A stretch of 64,000 nt of DNA from assembly GCA_010909165.1 (NCBI GenBank), contig MU008193.1, positions 353,631 through 417,630 of the forward strand, written 5' to 3'. Below, piece by piece: positions 25,901 through 35,334 of the stretch (position 1 is the stretch's first letter; every line of letters starts with the position of its first letter). The position numbers were made by a program, and so were the translations under genes. Source of the DNA: Anthoceros angustus (lineage: Eukaryota; Streptophyta; Anthocerotopsida; Anthocerotales; Anthocerotaceae). Under the pieces are notes generated by a model. The model was not told where the DNA came from and ran no database searches. It saw only the letters and a list, made by a program, of their open reading frames with translations.

Positions 25901-26098
25901 CAGCGCTCTCTCGAACAGCACAGCCCGCTTCTTGAACGGAGCCTCCCTCCGTGCCTGAAGATACCGCCACCAGAGCTTCAGGGTGAACGGATTCATCCAA
26001 ACCTCCTCCTCAAACAGAAAGTCCTCTTCCAAGGGATACATCTCCGGAGGGAGCATCAGCGAAGCCTGGACACTCTCCTCCGCCACCGGCTCCCCCAT
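21300..26098 (-). pseudogene. SYF1: Pre-mRNA-splicing factor SYF1 (XAB2) pseudogene
   Basis: SYF1 is a HAT-repeat scaffold of the Prp19-associated spliceosomal complex. Family sequence is clear along the locus: the N-terminus from ATG 26,098 (EEEVWMNPFTLKLWWRYLQA), TRRTFDRALCSLPVTRYDRI, VDAIIRGGIRKFTDEVGQLW, NPAKQILTFTEAVKTVDPF, SLKLWTFYVDLEESLG, and the acidic C-terminal tail ending DAVYGGLAPM. It is broken. There is a frameshift after LWYA (about 25,863), a TAG near 25,726, an inserted A near 25,430, TGAs near 25,117 and 24,836, loss of the acidic loop near 25,165, and further lesions in the duplicated 3' part. Introns remain (for example before AEDAKPLYLQY), so this is not a processed copy. 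A functional SYF1 must lie elsewhere. The 5' end abuts a Helitron relic. Confidence 0.9.
22943..24650 (-). repeat. SYF1 3' segment, tandem copy B (proximal)
   Basis: This copy is attached to the upstream part of the pseudogene. Private lesions are a one-base insertion near 24,205 (EQALK becomes EQDSEK) and a GAG-to-TAG change at 23,580-23,582, directly after HGN. A frameshift at the RAAY/LDLRIAT junction (24,513-24,520) is shared with copy A (22,800-22,808), so the gene was already broken before the duplication. Confidence 0.88.
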
Positions 26099-26289
26099 TG
26101 CTGCAATGCAGCACCTCAACCCGAGCTCCTCTCCGCACAAAAACGTCCACTCGAACGAATAACACTCTGAACCCCAAACCCTGTAATACCCTTCCTTGCG
26201 TTCACTTGCCAAAACAAAACAAGTTTAGGGTTGACAGTTACATCTTCATTACATATGATGTACATACTTTGCCGCAGTAACTATTCCAA

Positions 26290-27047
26290 ATATACTGCGC
26301 ATCTGTATTAGCGCGCCTTTGACGTTATTCTATCACTCTCAATAACTGGTCTTTTTTGACCGTTAAATAAAGTTGAAAAATTATATTCCTTACAGTATTG
26401 ATCTTCAAATAATCCTAAAGGATGAAATCTTTCTGCAGGTGCTATGACACTCACTATTGAAGTTTTAATTCTAAGTACCGATTTATAAATCTTATTTGCA
26501 ATTTCATCACACGATAAAAAATTGTGAACAAAACTATCCGTAGCACAATCACAACTTACTTCTTCAAAACCTCTTCTGTTTCCAGTTGTTCTTCTGCATT
26601 TTCAATTCGTTCCAAATCTTGACTACTACTTTCTAAGTTTGACATGATAACATCTTGTGTTTTCCATTCTTCTGAATTTCAACACCAAGCTCTTTATATA
26701 AAAGGCATAGCACATAGTTCTTTTAATGCATCTATTATAATATTAGGTCAAACATTACCTGGATCAAACAATATCTTGTACACTATTTTTCTCTTTATAA
26801 CAATACCTATAGTCATATCGTCTATTAAACTTCTCGGCAGCGCTTGTTGTATAATTTTTGTATCACTATGCTCATTTACAATACTACTTTTTAACCCATA
26901 TTGTACGTGCCACCGAAGCTCGTGAATTTGATTAAATGCTAATCGAGGTGCAACAAGTCGCTCTTTAAGATGTGTTAATTTGGCCACAGACGAAAGTTGC
27001 TGCATATTTTCCATAGCTTGTGTTATTAAACCATGTGGTGAGACCAT
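26290..27047 (-). mobile_element. Helentron-type Helitron relic: DUF6570-like and helicase N-terminal segments
   Basis: Minus-strand frames match the N-terminal half of Helitron/Helentron Rep-helicase proteins (the PIF1-like proteins of many invertebrate genomes). From 27,047 down one reads LTHLKERLVAPRLAFNQIHE, then VIKRKIVYKILFDPGNV, a stop where the family usually has Arg, then PNIIIDALKEL. This corresponds to the conserved L-ERLV-PRL-F-QI...RKL-YK...NVRP-KV--AL block. Further on, 26,580-26,290 reads SVIAPAERFHPLGLFEDQYC and FSTLFNGQKRP, matching the family's APGE...P-SL--D...FP-IF-GQ-R block. Several stops and frameshifts show decay. The relic ends before any Rep (HUH) or helicase motif, close to the SYF1 start. 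Family matching is from memory. Confidence 0.7.
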
Positions 27048-27569
27048 TTATTTTTTTATATAATATCTACAAGATGTAGAGATATTTATCCTATTTATTT
27101 ATTCTATTTTAAACTGATTTTATTCTTTAATATTTTAATATATTTCTTAAACTACTAATATTAGAACTGAACTCGAAACGATGACGAAATTCACATACAA
27201 ATTTTGGTGTATCCATAATATCTTTATTATATTTTAAAATTTTTATATATCCAAATACTTTAACATAAATTTATTTTTTGGAAGTTAAAAATTTATTCAA
27301 TTTTAAGCATAATACTCGTGCATAAAAAAACAATTTTATATGAGATAGCATTATTTTCTTAATTTCAATACTACTAACAAGATTTTTTTTGCCTTCGCGC
27401 TAGTTTTTTGGTTTTGAATAAACTCGACTTCAGCCTCCACTCATTCTCACACAAACTGATACGACTGCCATGCAACTCGTTTTGAAGTTCAAAACCTACT
27501 CTGTTTCTACTCTCTTTACAATTACTCTTGACATATAAAATGTCTTTTTCTTTTTTTGCTTAACTGTAG

Positions 27570-28028
27570 CTATAGGTCCCTTACATATTCCTCAACAATA
27601 AGTTCTAAAGGCTCGTAATGTTCTCTATCAAAACACTCACTATCATGATGTAACAAATACAAATTACTTGCATAATTTCCATGACTAACTATAAATTGTT
27701 CTTGTGAACTCGACCTTACCCATATAATTTTGCCCTCACTATGTGCTAACCAATAAATGGCGACTTCGTCCCCCCATAAACCTCCTTTTGCCACTGGCAG
27801 CTTCATTTTTTGAACATAGGTCTCGATACTGTCTGCATATGTAAGATAAGCTATGATATGTGCTTCAAATGCATCTTTCACATCTGCATACAACGAATCG
27901 CCACTCGTCATTTTATTTTCATAAAAATCCATTGCTTGTTTTCGCATGCTTGCACTATTTTCCTCCATTCCCACTAACAAAGCTACAACATCAAACAAAC
28001 AATCTATTGTATTATATCTAAATTCCAT
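27570..28028 (-). pseudogene. OTU-like cysteine protease domain of the Helentron relic
   Basis: A 152-residue frame from ATG 28,028. Features fit an OTU domain: a Cys in the first helix (IDCLFDVVALL; OTU proteins usually have DGNCLFRAV), MRKQAMDFYENKM, then GGLWGDEVAIYWLAH (the family's GxWGG-xEL-A-A segment), a strand IIWVRS, and a terminal His in REHYEPL (usually HYxSL). The Asp two residues before the Cys is replaced and surrounding conservation is weak, so activity is doubtful. OTU domains are known in Helentron proteins, and it lies upstream of the DUF6570-like segment on the same strand, which supports a single decayed element. The intervening 27,048-27,569 is AT-rich with many stops. 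Confidence 0.55.
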
Positions 28029-29640
28029 TATCCTCAACCTTGCACTTTGTTTTTTTTAATCTAAATTATTATGGAATCTTACGCCTTCCATAATAATTGT
28101 TAACTTCTCTATAAATACAATTCACAAAACATAAAATATCATAAATATTTTTAAACTGCGAACTTTAAAACCATCATCTTATATTCCCAAGTTTTTCAAA
28201 GCATCTTTATTTGTACAAATAAAAATAATAAAATATAGATTGGAAAGTTTACAATCACACAAAGCCTAAGAAATGACGACACACCATAATGTCAAAAGAC
28301 CATATTTTCACCACAATGTATAAGCTTACAAACTCATGAACCACAAGAAACCACAAACTCATGCCATAGTACATATAGAACTCACAAAATCACAAACTAC
28401 GATGCAAGCACGTTTTTAAACATAAAATTTTTTGAAGTCACAAAGCCACTTGTGAATTTAAGAAGTCACGTTTCAGCCACAGCCTACAAAGTCACAAGCA
28501 CCTAACCTCAATTGTAGAACTCACGAAATCACAAACTACGATTCAAGCAAGTTTTTACACAACATTTTTCGAAGTCACAAAGCCACTTGCGAAGTCAAGA
28601 AGTCACGTTTTAACCACAAAGCCACTTGCGAAGTCAAGAAGTCACGTTTCAGCTACAAAGCCACTTGCGAGGTCAAGAAATCACGTTTCAGCCACAAAGC
28701 CACTTGCGAAGTCAAGAAGTCACGTTCCAGCCACAAAGCCAACTCGCGAAGTCAAGTAGTCACGGTTTCAACCACAGCCTACAAACTCATAGGCATCTCA
28801 CCTCACTTCTTTAAGTCAAGAAAATACGTTTCCAGCTACAAGATGTGGAGCCCACAAAGTCACAAGGTACACAGATTTTTCTCCACAAATCCTTCAACTC
28901 AATAAACCATGTCTTACAGATGCAGTATATGGAGCTTTGAAGTTAAGAAACCACGATGGGGCCAATTTTCTTGCACAAATCTTCGAAGTCAAGAAACCAC
29001 AATGGAGCCACACAAAAGTTATGAATACAATAGTTATGCCACGGAGTAATATATAGTCTTCCCCTCTCTGCCACAATATATAAGTCACAGTTACAGCTAC
29101 AACAATGAAAACATAGCTTCAGCCTGATCCCTTGACTTGCCTGCTACAATCTCTTACTGGTCTAACACACTTCACGCGCCGCCGACAGGACATCCACATG
29201 AGTTCAATACACTTCACGCGCCACTGACAGGACGTCCACACGGTTACAATACCTGGAAAAGCAAGACAGAGGTTTGCCTCAACCCCATAGTCGCCAGCAA
29301 TATGTCAAGTTTGGAGAGAAGAAGAAGGGCGACGACGCAAAAGCAGAACGTCCCCACAGTTTCAATACCTGGAATGGAAAGCAAACATTGAAGGCAAGTA
29401 CCCACAACACGCTTCACCCCCACAAACTTCAAAACCGCCTCACAAAGCTCCACAAGATCACATAATGTCTACACTTCTGCCACGCTGCAATACACAACCT
29501 CCATCCCCTTCTTCAATGAGCCTAAAATCTCGACCTACTACCGTCCCTAGTAACCACTAAGTTAAAAGCTGTATCCAAAAACAGCAACCCACCTCTCGAA
29601 GTTAGCAAAGTTCATAATAATCAAACTTCATAAGTAATGG
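28029..29640. repeat. AT-rich intergenic with about 40-bp minisatellite and 65-bp repeats
   Basis: Around 28,575-28,765 five imperfect units of about 40 bp share CACAAAGCCACTTGCGAAGT and CAAGAAGTCACGTTTCAGCC. A larger 137-bp duplication (about 28,378 and 28,515) precedes them. Near 29,168-29,265 two 57-65-bp units share CACTTCACGCGCC. Unit spacing and sequence drift rule out a CRISPR array. No gene is supported. Confidence 0.7.
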
Positions 29641-29971
29641 GTGGCATCGTATGCTAGTCCGTTTTATCCGGACTTCACATGCTTCCGTACAAATGAGGAA
29701 AGCAAAAATGATGTAGTACCAGATGGCCTCGTGCGGATGAACTTGCTTGAAAGTTCACACACTTACTTCAAATGGAGATGGGTTGCTGCAGCACACACAA
29801 ACTTCATGAATTGGAAAGGCCTATTTGATTAATTGAATTCCTATAATTACTTTCCATGATAATTATCTATGCTGGAAAAGAGCTGTGAATGCTACCTACA
29901 ATCTTTCGTTCCGTCCGGATTTCACTTGCTCCGTTCGGCTGAGCATACCCTAGCTAACCCTCTACTTGCAG

Positions 29972-30136
29972 TTGAGCTTGCTTGAAACTTCACCTGCTTC
30001 AACCGAGCTTGCTTGAAACTTCACGTCTCTCCCTTAGCTGAGCTTGCTTGAAACTTCACGTCTCTCCTTTATCTGAGCTTGCTTGAAACTTCACGTCTCT
30101 CCTTTAGCTGAGCTTGCTTGAAACTTAACGTCTCTG
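29972..30136. repeat. Minisatellite, about 36-bp unit, five copies
   Basis: The word GAGCTTGCTTGAAACTTCAC repeats near 29,976, 30,005, 30,041, 30,077 and 30,113 with a variable CTCTCCTTTAGCT spacer. The first unit is shorter and the last carries a T-to-A change. Non-coding. Confidence 0.8.
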
Positions 30137-30295
30137 CTGCAGCACATTATCCTCACATAAAACATGGGCCGCCACGGTCCTATGGGAACCGAATTTTGTG
30201 ATCTCCCAGAAATTCAGAGACAAAGAAATAAAAAAAACTACACGTTCCCACACAAACAGCCTATGGAGCACAGACTAACCTGAAAATGCCAGTTC

Positions 30296-30765
30296 GTATG
30301 TGCTGTTGAGGGACATCTATGCCAATGCAGGCAGGTGGGATGATGTCGATAGGATAGAGAGCTCGAGAAAGTCAGCCGGTGCTATGACGGAGGCAGCTAA
30401 GAACGAGGTGCACGAGTTCACAGGAGGGGAAGATGGGTCTGACATCTCGTCAAATCTCAGGAGCTTGAGCATGAAGGTGGAAGGAGGACCAGTTCCACAA
30501 ACTCAGTTGGTATTCAAGGCAGTGTCTGAGCAAGAGAAGGAATGCTTTATGTGGACGTTCCGAGAAACTGGCCTCCGGATATGGTCTGCTGAACACACCA
30601 GACGACACACCTTTGTCAGTTACGAAAAATCTACGCATGTGCAATGACTGCCACAAAAGCACCAAAATCATGTCCCAACTTGAGAAACGAGAGATTGTAG
30701 TGCGTGATGCACATCGAGTGCACAGCTTCCTGGATGGATCGTGGTCGTGTCGCGATCGTCATTCA
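30296..30765 (+). pseudogene. PPR protein C-terminus (E and DYW domains), truncated pseudogene
   Basis: The fragment begins inside the E domain (LLRDIYANAGRWDDVDRIES), keeps KNEVHEFTGGEDGSD, then shifts frame near 30,600 before the second half of the DYW deaminase: LRMCNDCHKSTKIMSQLEKR and EIVVRDAHRVHSFLDGSWSC. The HxE zinc/catalytic motif is not recoverable and the terminal Asp-Tyr-Trp is absent. No PPR repeats lie upstream on this strand. The fragment is an inverted duplicate of 53,000-53,450. Confidence 0.8.
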
Positions 30766-30860
30766 CAACACTGGAAATCCACATCTGAATGACTTGCGTA
30801 TGCCCAAATCATCACTCAACAAAACTTCAAACCATGATATGATAGTGCAGCATGCTCAGG

Positions 30861-31950
30861 CTAATTCGTCGCAGTATGAGATTCAACGCAATGCAGATTG
30901 TGCATAATCTTTTTTGGGATGAGAGACAAAGCGTATGGTATGTCTGCCCCAAACGAGTCCAGACGTGGAGGAAATCCTTGTTTCCTCGGAAGACAGCTAG
31001 CTCTGCCTTGCTTCACTATTGGGGTGCTTGTCATCCCCAACCAAGAAACTATGCACCAGCCCGTCCATGTCTGTCCACCAGCTCTGACCAGGCTGATGCT
31101 TATTCTCCTCGCCTGCATATCACGTGCCTGCTCCCACATCTGGGCACCAGTGTATATATATTCAACATCAACACATTCATCTTCAGGCCCTTCAATCTCC
31201 GCCTGCAGACTGTATCCTTCCAAGACGCAATGGTGCCACATTTGCCGAAATGCCACAGAATCGGGTACAGCCATGCCATCTTCTCACATCGCACTGTAGA
31301 GACGAAGAGCTTCCTGGCCCATGCCCTGCTGGAAATATCCTGCAATTAGTGGAATCCATTTTCATCAAGTTCTACACGGAACTGGGAACAGCGATGCCCT
31401 GTTCTTGCATAACAGTGTACACACTAAGGGCCTCCTGTCCCATGCCCCCCTAGGAATAGCCTGCTATCATGGCGTTCCAGGCCACCACATCTTTGCGACC
31501 AATTCCATCAAACACCCTCTGAGCATGTTCCAAGCTGCCACACTTGGCATACATGTTCACCAAGGAATTACAGACAAACAAATCCCGCTCAAGGCCAATG
31601 GCCAACACGTCGCCATGCACCTTCTGCCCTGTTTCCAGGTGTGATCCCCTCGAAGGGCTGCACATGACCATCAGCTTGACCTGCGTACTCAATGATACAG
31701 TTCTGTGGCCCGCTTCTCCCGTCCATGTTTGTCACGAGCAGAAATCAGGGCAGACAAGGTGGAGACATCTGGGGAACTCCCAAAGCCTCAACACCCTGAT
31801 TCAAAGGCCCCAGATGGCAAAGCTTGCTCACGGTTTCAGCCGCTAAGGTCTTGCAGCTCGCAGCTTCGTTGTTGGCCAACGATGGATTCCTTGAAGTCAG
31901 GCAAGCGGGAAGCGGAGCACTCTCTGTCATACTACCCATACATCCACCAC
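30861..31950 (-). pseudogene. PPR-protein pseudogene, tail-to-tail with the DYW fragment
   Basis: Minus-strand PPR sequence in several frames: an N-terminal-like stretch (31,939-31,750), then GQKVHGDVLAIGLERDLFVC and NSLVNMYAKCGSLEHAQRVF with KDVVAWNAMIAGYS (31,650-31,450), and an E-domain-like end (31,274-31,080) with AQMWEQARDMQA. Stops and frameshifts occur at each transition. The terminal part matches the plus strand at 52,590-52,990, making a second duplicated fragment in the same inverted block as the neighbouring DYW tail. Confidence 0.75.
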
Positions 31951-32172
31951 TTTGTTATGCCCATCGGAACTCAGTATGGGAGCTTTCCCCTTCAGCGTGC
32001 CTCATCTCAATGGCATCGAGCTACACACCGAAGGCCCCGGAGCAACCACACTTGTTGGTAATTTTTTTACTTAACTTTGGGCTAAGGTTTTCGGCGGACT
32101 TGTTGATATTACAAAGTAAACGAGTTCTTGCACAACTTCGAACAACTGATAATAACAGGAAAACTAATTACA

Positions 32173-32246
32173 TGGCTTCGCCCGGACTCGAACCGGAGAC
32201 CTTCAGTGTGTTAGACTGACGTGATAACCAACTACACCACGAAACC
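32173..32246 (-). tRNA. tRNA-Val (AAC)
   Basis: The minus strand gives a full cloverleaf of 74 nt. The acceptor stem is GGTTTCG with CGAAGCC, followed by discriminator A. The D-loop contains TAGTTGG, the anticodon stem-loop is CAGTC-TAACACA-CTG with anticodon AAC, and the T-arm is TCCGG-TTCGAGT-CCGGG. It closely matches the plant nuclear tRNA-Val(AAC) I know. No intron is present, and box A and box B are intact. Confidence 0.95.
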
Positions 32247-32388
32247 GATGTATCCAATACGTAGAAACATCAATATATATTCTGTAAAAATTTCTTTATT
32301 TCTATATTTTTAAAAAACTGTGTTTTATAAGTGGAAGTATTTGCGTTTCGTCTCTAGGTAATAACACGGCTCTCATAAAAGAAGGTGC

Positions 32389-33937
32389 TTAGAAGCCGAA
32401 GCGAGAGTGGCGTTGAGGAGGCAGCAGAATAGCATCGCGCTGTCGCCTTTCCCTGACGCCACGGATCAAATCCGGATTCACATTGAAGGCAGCGGCTGCC
32501 AATTCCTCCGGCATGTTCCTCAGAACGGAGGTGCTCCCTGCGAGCGCCTCGATCAAGGGCCTTCAAAGCAAAACAACACAACCCAATCTCTTCTTGTTAG
32601 AAACATTGTGAATCATCCAGAGACCCGATGAAGGCCGCAAATGCAGGATTCTGGGAACAGAACAACGTTCACTCACTGGTCGGTGGTGTAGAAGGAGATG
32701 AACTCGAGGCCGTGGCGTCCAGCCTTGATGCCATCGGCGTAGAAGCGGGGGACAAGGAACGCCTCGCCTTCTTGCACCTGCCTGCCGCTCTCGAGGCACT
32801 CGCCGGCGGGGCCCACGATGTGCAGCTCGCCGTCTCCCCTGAGGACATGGACCACCTCGTGGCCGGTGGGCTCCCAGTGCGGCGCCAGGATCGCGCCCGC
32901 CTCCAGCCGGGTGAACGTCAGGCCCAGATTGAGCTGATTCAGAGCCGGGAGCTTGAACCTGTCGGCGATGTGGTAGGAGCCCGCGTCCTGGACGCGAACG
33001 TCGGCCGAACCTTCCCGGACGTTGTACACGAACTCGCCGTGGGCGAGCAGCTCCCGGAGATGGGACCGGCTGCCCTCCAGTGCAAGAGCCACGTTCGAGT
33101 GATGGTGGTGCGGGAACTCCAGGGATCGATCCACCTGAACGATGCCCACTCCGCGCTGGCTCTGTAGGAGACGCTTCACCTGGCTGTCGTCCATGTCCCA
33201 GGCCTCTGCCAGGAAGCCCCGCTTGAAGCCGTGCAGGATCCCGCCAAATTCTTCTCCCCTCTCGCCGCCCATGAGATCGAACGGCTGCAGGACAGGGATG
33301 CGCGGAATCCGATTTGGAGGAGTTAATGGAGTGGCCATGGGCAGATATCCGGTCTAGGAACCCATTACGGTCATCGCACTTACAGTGACTTGGTCAGGGC
33401 TGTATGCTGCGGATGAGTCGGCCAGGCCGATGATTCGGAGCTCGCTGTTGCTGCCCGTGTTGTACCACCAGGAGGCGATTCCCCGAGGAACGGCTACCAC
33501 ATCGCCGCGCCTCACACGGCGCACCCCAGAGCCCTCTCCCATCGAGTAGCCCGTCAGAATTCCGAACATTCCCTCACCTGCAGGAGTATGCACAAGAGAA
33601 CATTTGTAGACACAGAGAATCAGAGAATTGTGAACACTCAGAATCGGCTGAAGAAAGAGCTGTGGGTCCCCATGAATTTCACACCTTCCTCCACATAAGC
33701 GAGGCAGGGGGAGTCGCTGTATTTGGGCAGGGTGAGGCCGCGCTCCCGGAGCGTGATTCGGGTAGCAACGACTCTGGCATCCTGCAGCGCCCCGATGTTG
33801 CTCCAGACATGGACACTTCCTCCGTCGGTGCTGAGGAGCTCTCTGGGCTTCCCAAGCTGCAGCTCATGCCGCTCCCCAGCCACGAGAGTGGCGCTGCACA
33901 AAGCGAGCAGCAGCAGGCCGAGACCCCTCCCGCCCAT
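32389..33937 (-). CDS. Secreted bicupin, 11S-globulin-like (four exons)
   Basis: Proposed exons are 33,685-33,937, 33,384-33,577, 32,677-33,284 and 32,389-32,560, joining in frame to 408 residues. Introns are GT-AG with good sites, such as CCTGTCCTGCAG before exon 3. Residues 1-21 (MGGRGLGLLLLALCSATLVA) form a signal peptide. The first cupin barrel contains LTLPKYSDSPCLAYVEEGEG and VVAVPRGIASWWYNTG; the second contains LAPHWEPTGHEVVHVLRGDG and FLVPRFYADGI. The tail, IEALAGSTSVLRNMPEELAA then RQRDAILLPP, matches the non-storage plant cupins related to Arabidopsis At1g07750 and At2g28680. Those lack a signal peptide as I recall, so secretion or vacuolar routing is a difference here. Function is unproven; a storage or wall role is possible. 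Upstream 33,940-34,270 holds no other gene. Confidence 0.9.
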
Positions 33938-34276
33938 GTTTGATAGATTGGAAAGCGGCCTTGTGACAGCAGAAAAGCTCTACTTCAGAGCCCGGATCCA
34001 GATCGATGACGATGATATGAAAGCTTCCATGCCGTTCGTGCTTATGTAGTGACCGCCAGAAGCAACCGATGTGGCAAGTGCAGTAGTAGTGTGCCACTTC
34101 CATGCCTGGGATTCCGCCCACCTCATGCAAAACAGCAATCGAACTTGCACATGTTAGCCTTGTAGTTCTCATGTCCACGGCATGTGTCCATGTCATGTCC
34201 TTATTGTCAGTGGAGCCTGGCTTGTGGAGATGTACGCAAAATCAATCCTTGTCTTGTGGAAATGTACTCAAAATGA

Positions 34277-34560
34277 ACGTGCTCGCAGATGGTCCCTATT
34301 CTGCATAACCAGTGCATGGTGGAGAAAGGTGGATTTCTCCACAAGCCACTGTTCACCTAATGTGTGGATTGGATGGATACATTCTGGAAGCATGTCTCAG
34401 CCTGACACAAGCATTTTGCCTTGGTGAGCATTGCGTTTCTTTTCCTGTATGTACAAAGCATTGTATATTATTGCCTGCAGGCGGTTACAAAAAGCCTGGC
34501 TTAAAATCCCCCACACAAAATCCAGCGAGTTTTAGTTGAAAGTATGTGCAGCATTTGTGA
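34277..34560 (+). repeat. Dispersed duplicate, copy 1 (inverted relative to 48.7-49.0 kb)
   Basis: The stretch matches the reverse complement of about 48,700-48,985: GAACGTGCTCGCA, CCCTATTCTG, CACAAGCCACTGTTCACC, GTCTCAGCCTGACA and AAGCATTGTATATTATTGCC occur in the same order. About 45 bp present in the other copy are missing here. The other copy encodes a hydrophobic helix, suggesting this is a decayed gene fragment. Confidence 0.7.
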
Positions 34561-35334
34561 CGTGCAGCGAGACCTTCAACCCCTTCGTGTCACTCCAATT
34601 CTGCCATGCTAGGCTTGGCTGATCTGTTCGGACAAGAGATTGTGGGGGCTGTAAAATGATCCTCACAGTCTCTTGGTAGAACAGGGCTTTAAAACACTCC
34701 ACATAACCACATAATATTGAATATTGTATAGAACAAGAAGAATATATTATAAATTTTTTGTCATGGGATTAATGGTATATGCATCATCCACCTCCACTCC
34801 ACATAATATGGATTCATGAATTCATGATCTACCATGAATTTATATAATATTTAACATAATAATTGTAATAATTAAATTAGCAATAATATTTAAATAAAAT
34901 ACTATAAACTTGATAAATAAAGTTACTATCCAAGTATAGTATTGCATTACTATGTCTTGTTTTGTTCTCTTCATTTAGGACCTTCAGGTTTTGAACTCAG
35001 TTCTCACTAGAACTCCTTATTTAGAACTCCTTATTTAATAGTACTCGATCACCATTTACTGAAATGGTAATCAAAGTATGTCTATATATTGAGGTCTATT
35101 TTCCTCAAAAAATTGAAATACCAAAGTACGTTTATATTTGTAGCTAGGAATCACGGTATAAAAAGGTCACCTGACTCACCGAACAACCGTGAGTGAATTG
35201 AGGAGTCACAAACTCTTGAACTAAGTTGAATGAAGAAAGGTGAAAGAAAGAAATACTAATTTGATGAAAGTTATAGTAATAACTTAAAATTATTCTTATT
35301 TTAAGTGAAGTTATTACCCTTCAAGTAAATTGAT
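34561..35334. promoter_or_regulatory. AT-rich 5' flank of PABP-like copy 1
   Basis: No gene. The last 300 bp resemble the flank of PABP-like copy 2: CAAAGTATGTCTATATAT occurs near 35,072 and 42,723, and TTAAAATTATTCTTATTTTA near 35,283 and 42,852. The two loci were therefore duplicated with their upstream sequence. No defined promoter element is claimed. Confidence 0.5.

Noticed and set aside
28380-28800. Regularly spaced repeats that could suggest a CRISPR array
   Set aside because: Units drift, there are no unique spacers of constant length, no cas genes, and the context is a plant nuclear genome. It is a minisatellite.
33301-33338. Cupin exon 3 starting at an apparent internal Met near 33,338, or a 30-nt intron
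   Set aside because: A better acceptor (CCTGTCCTGCAG at 33,285) joins exon 2 in frame and restores the family's TPF...GG-LHGF segment.
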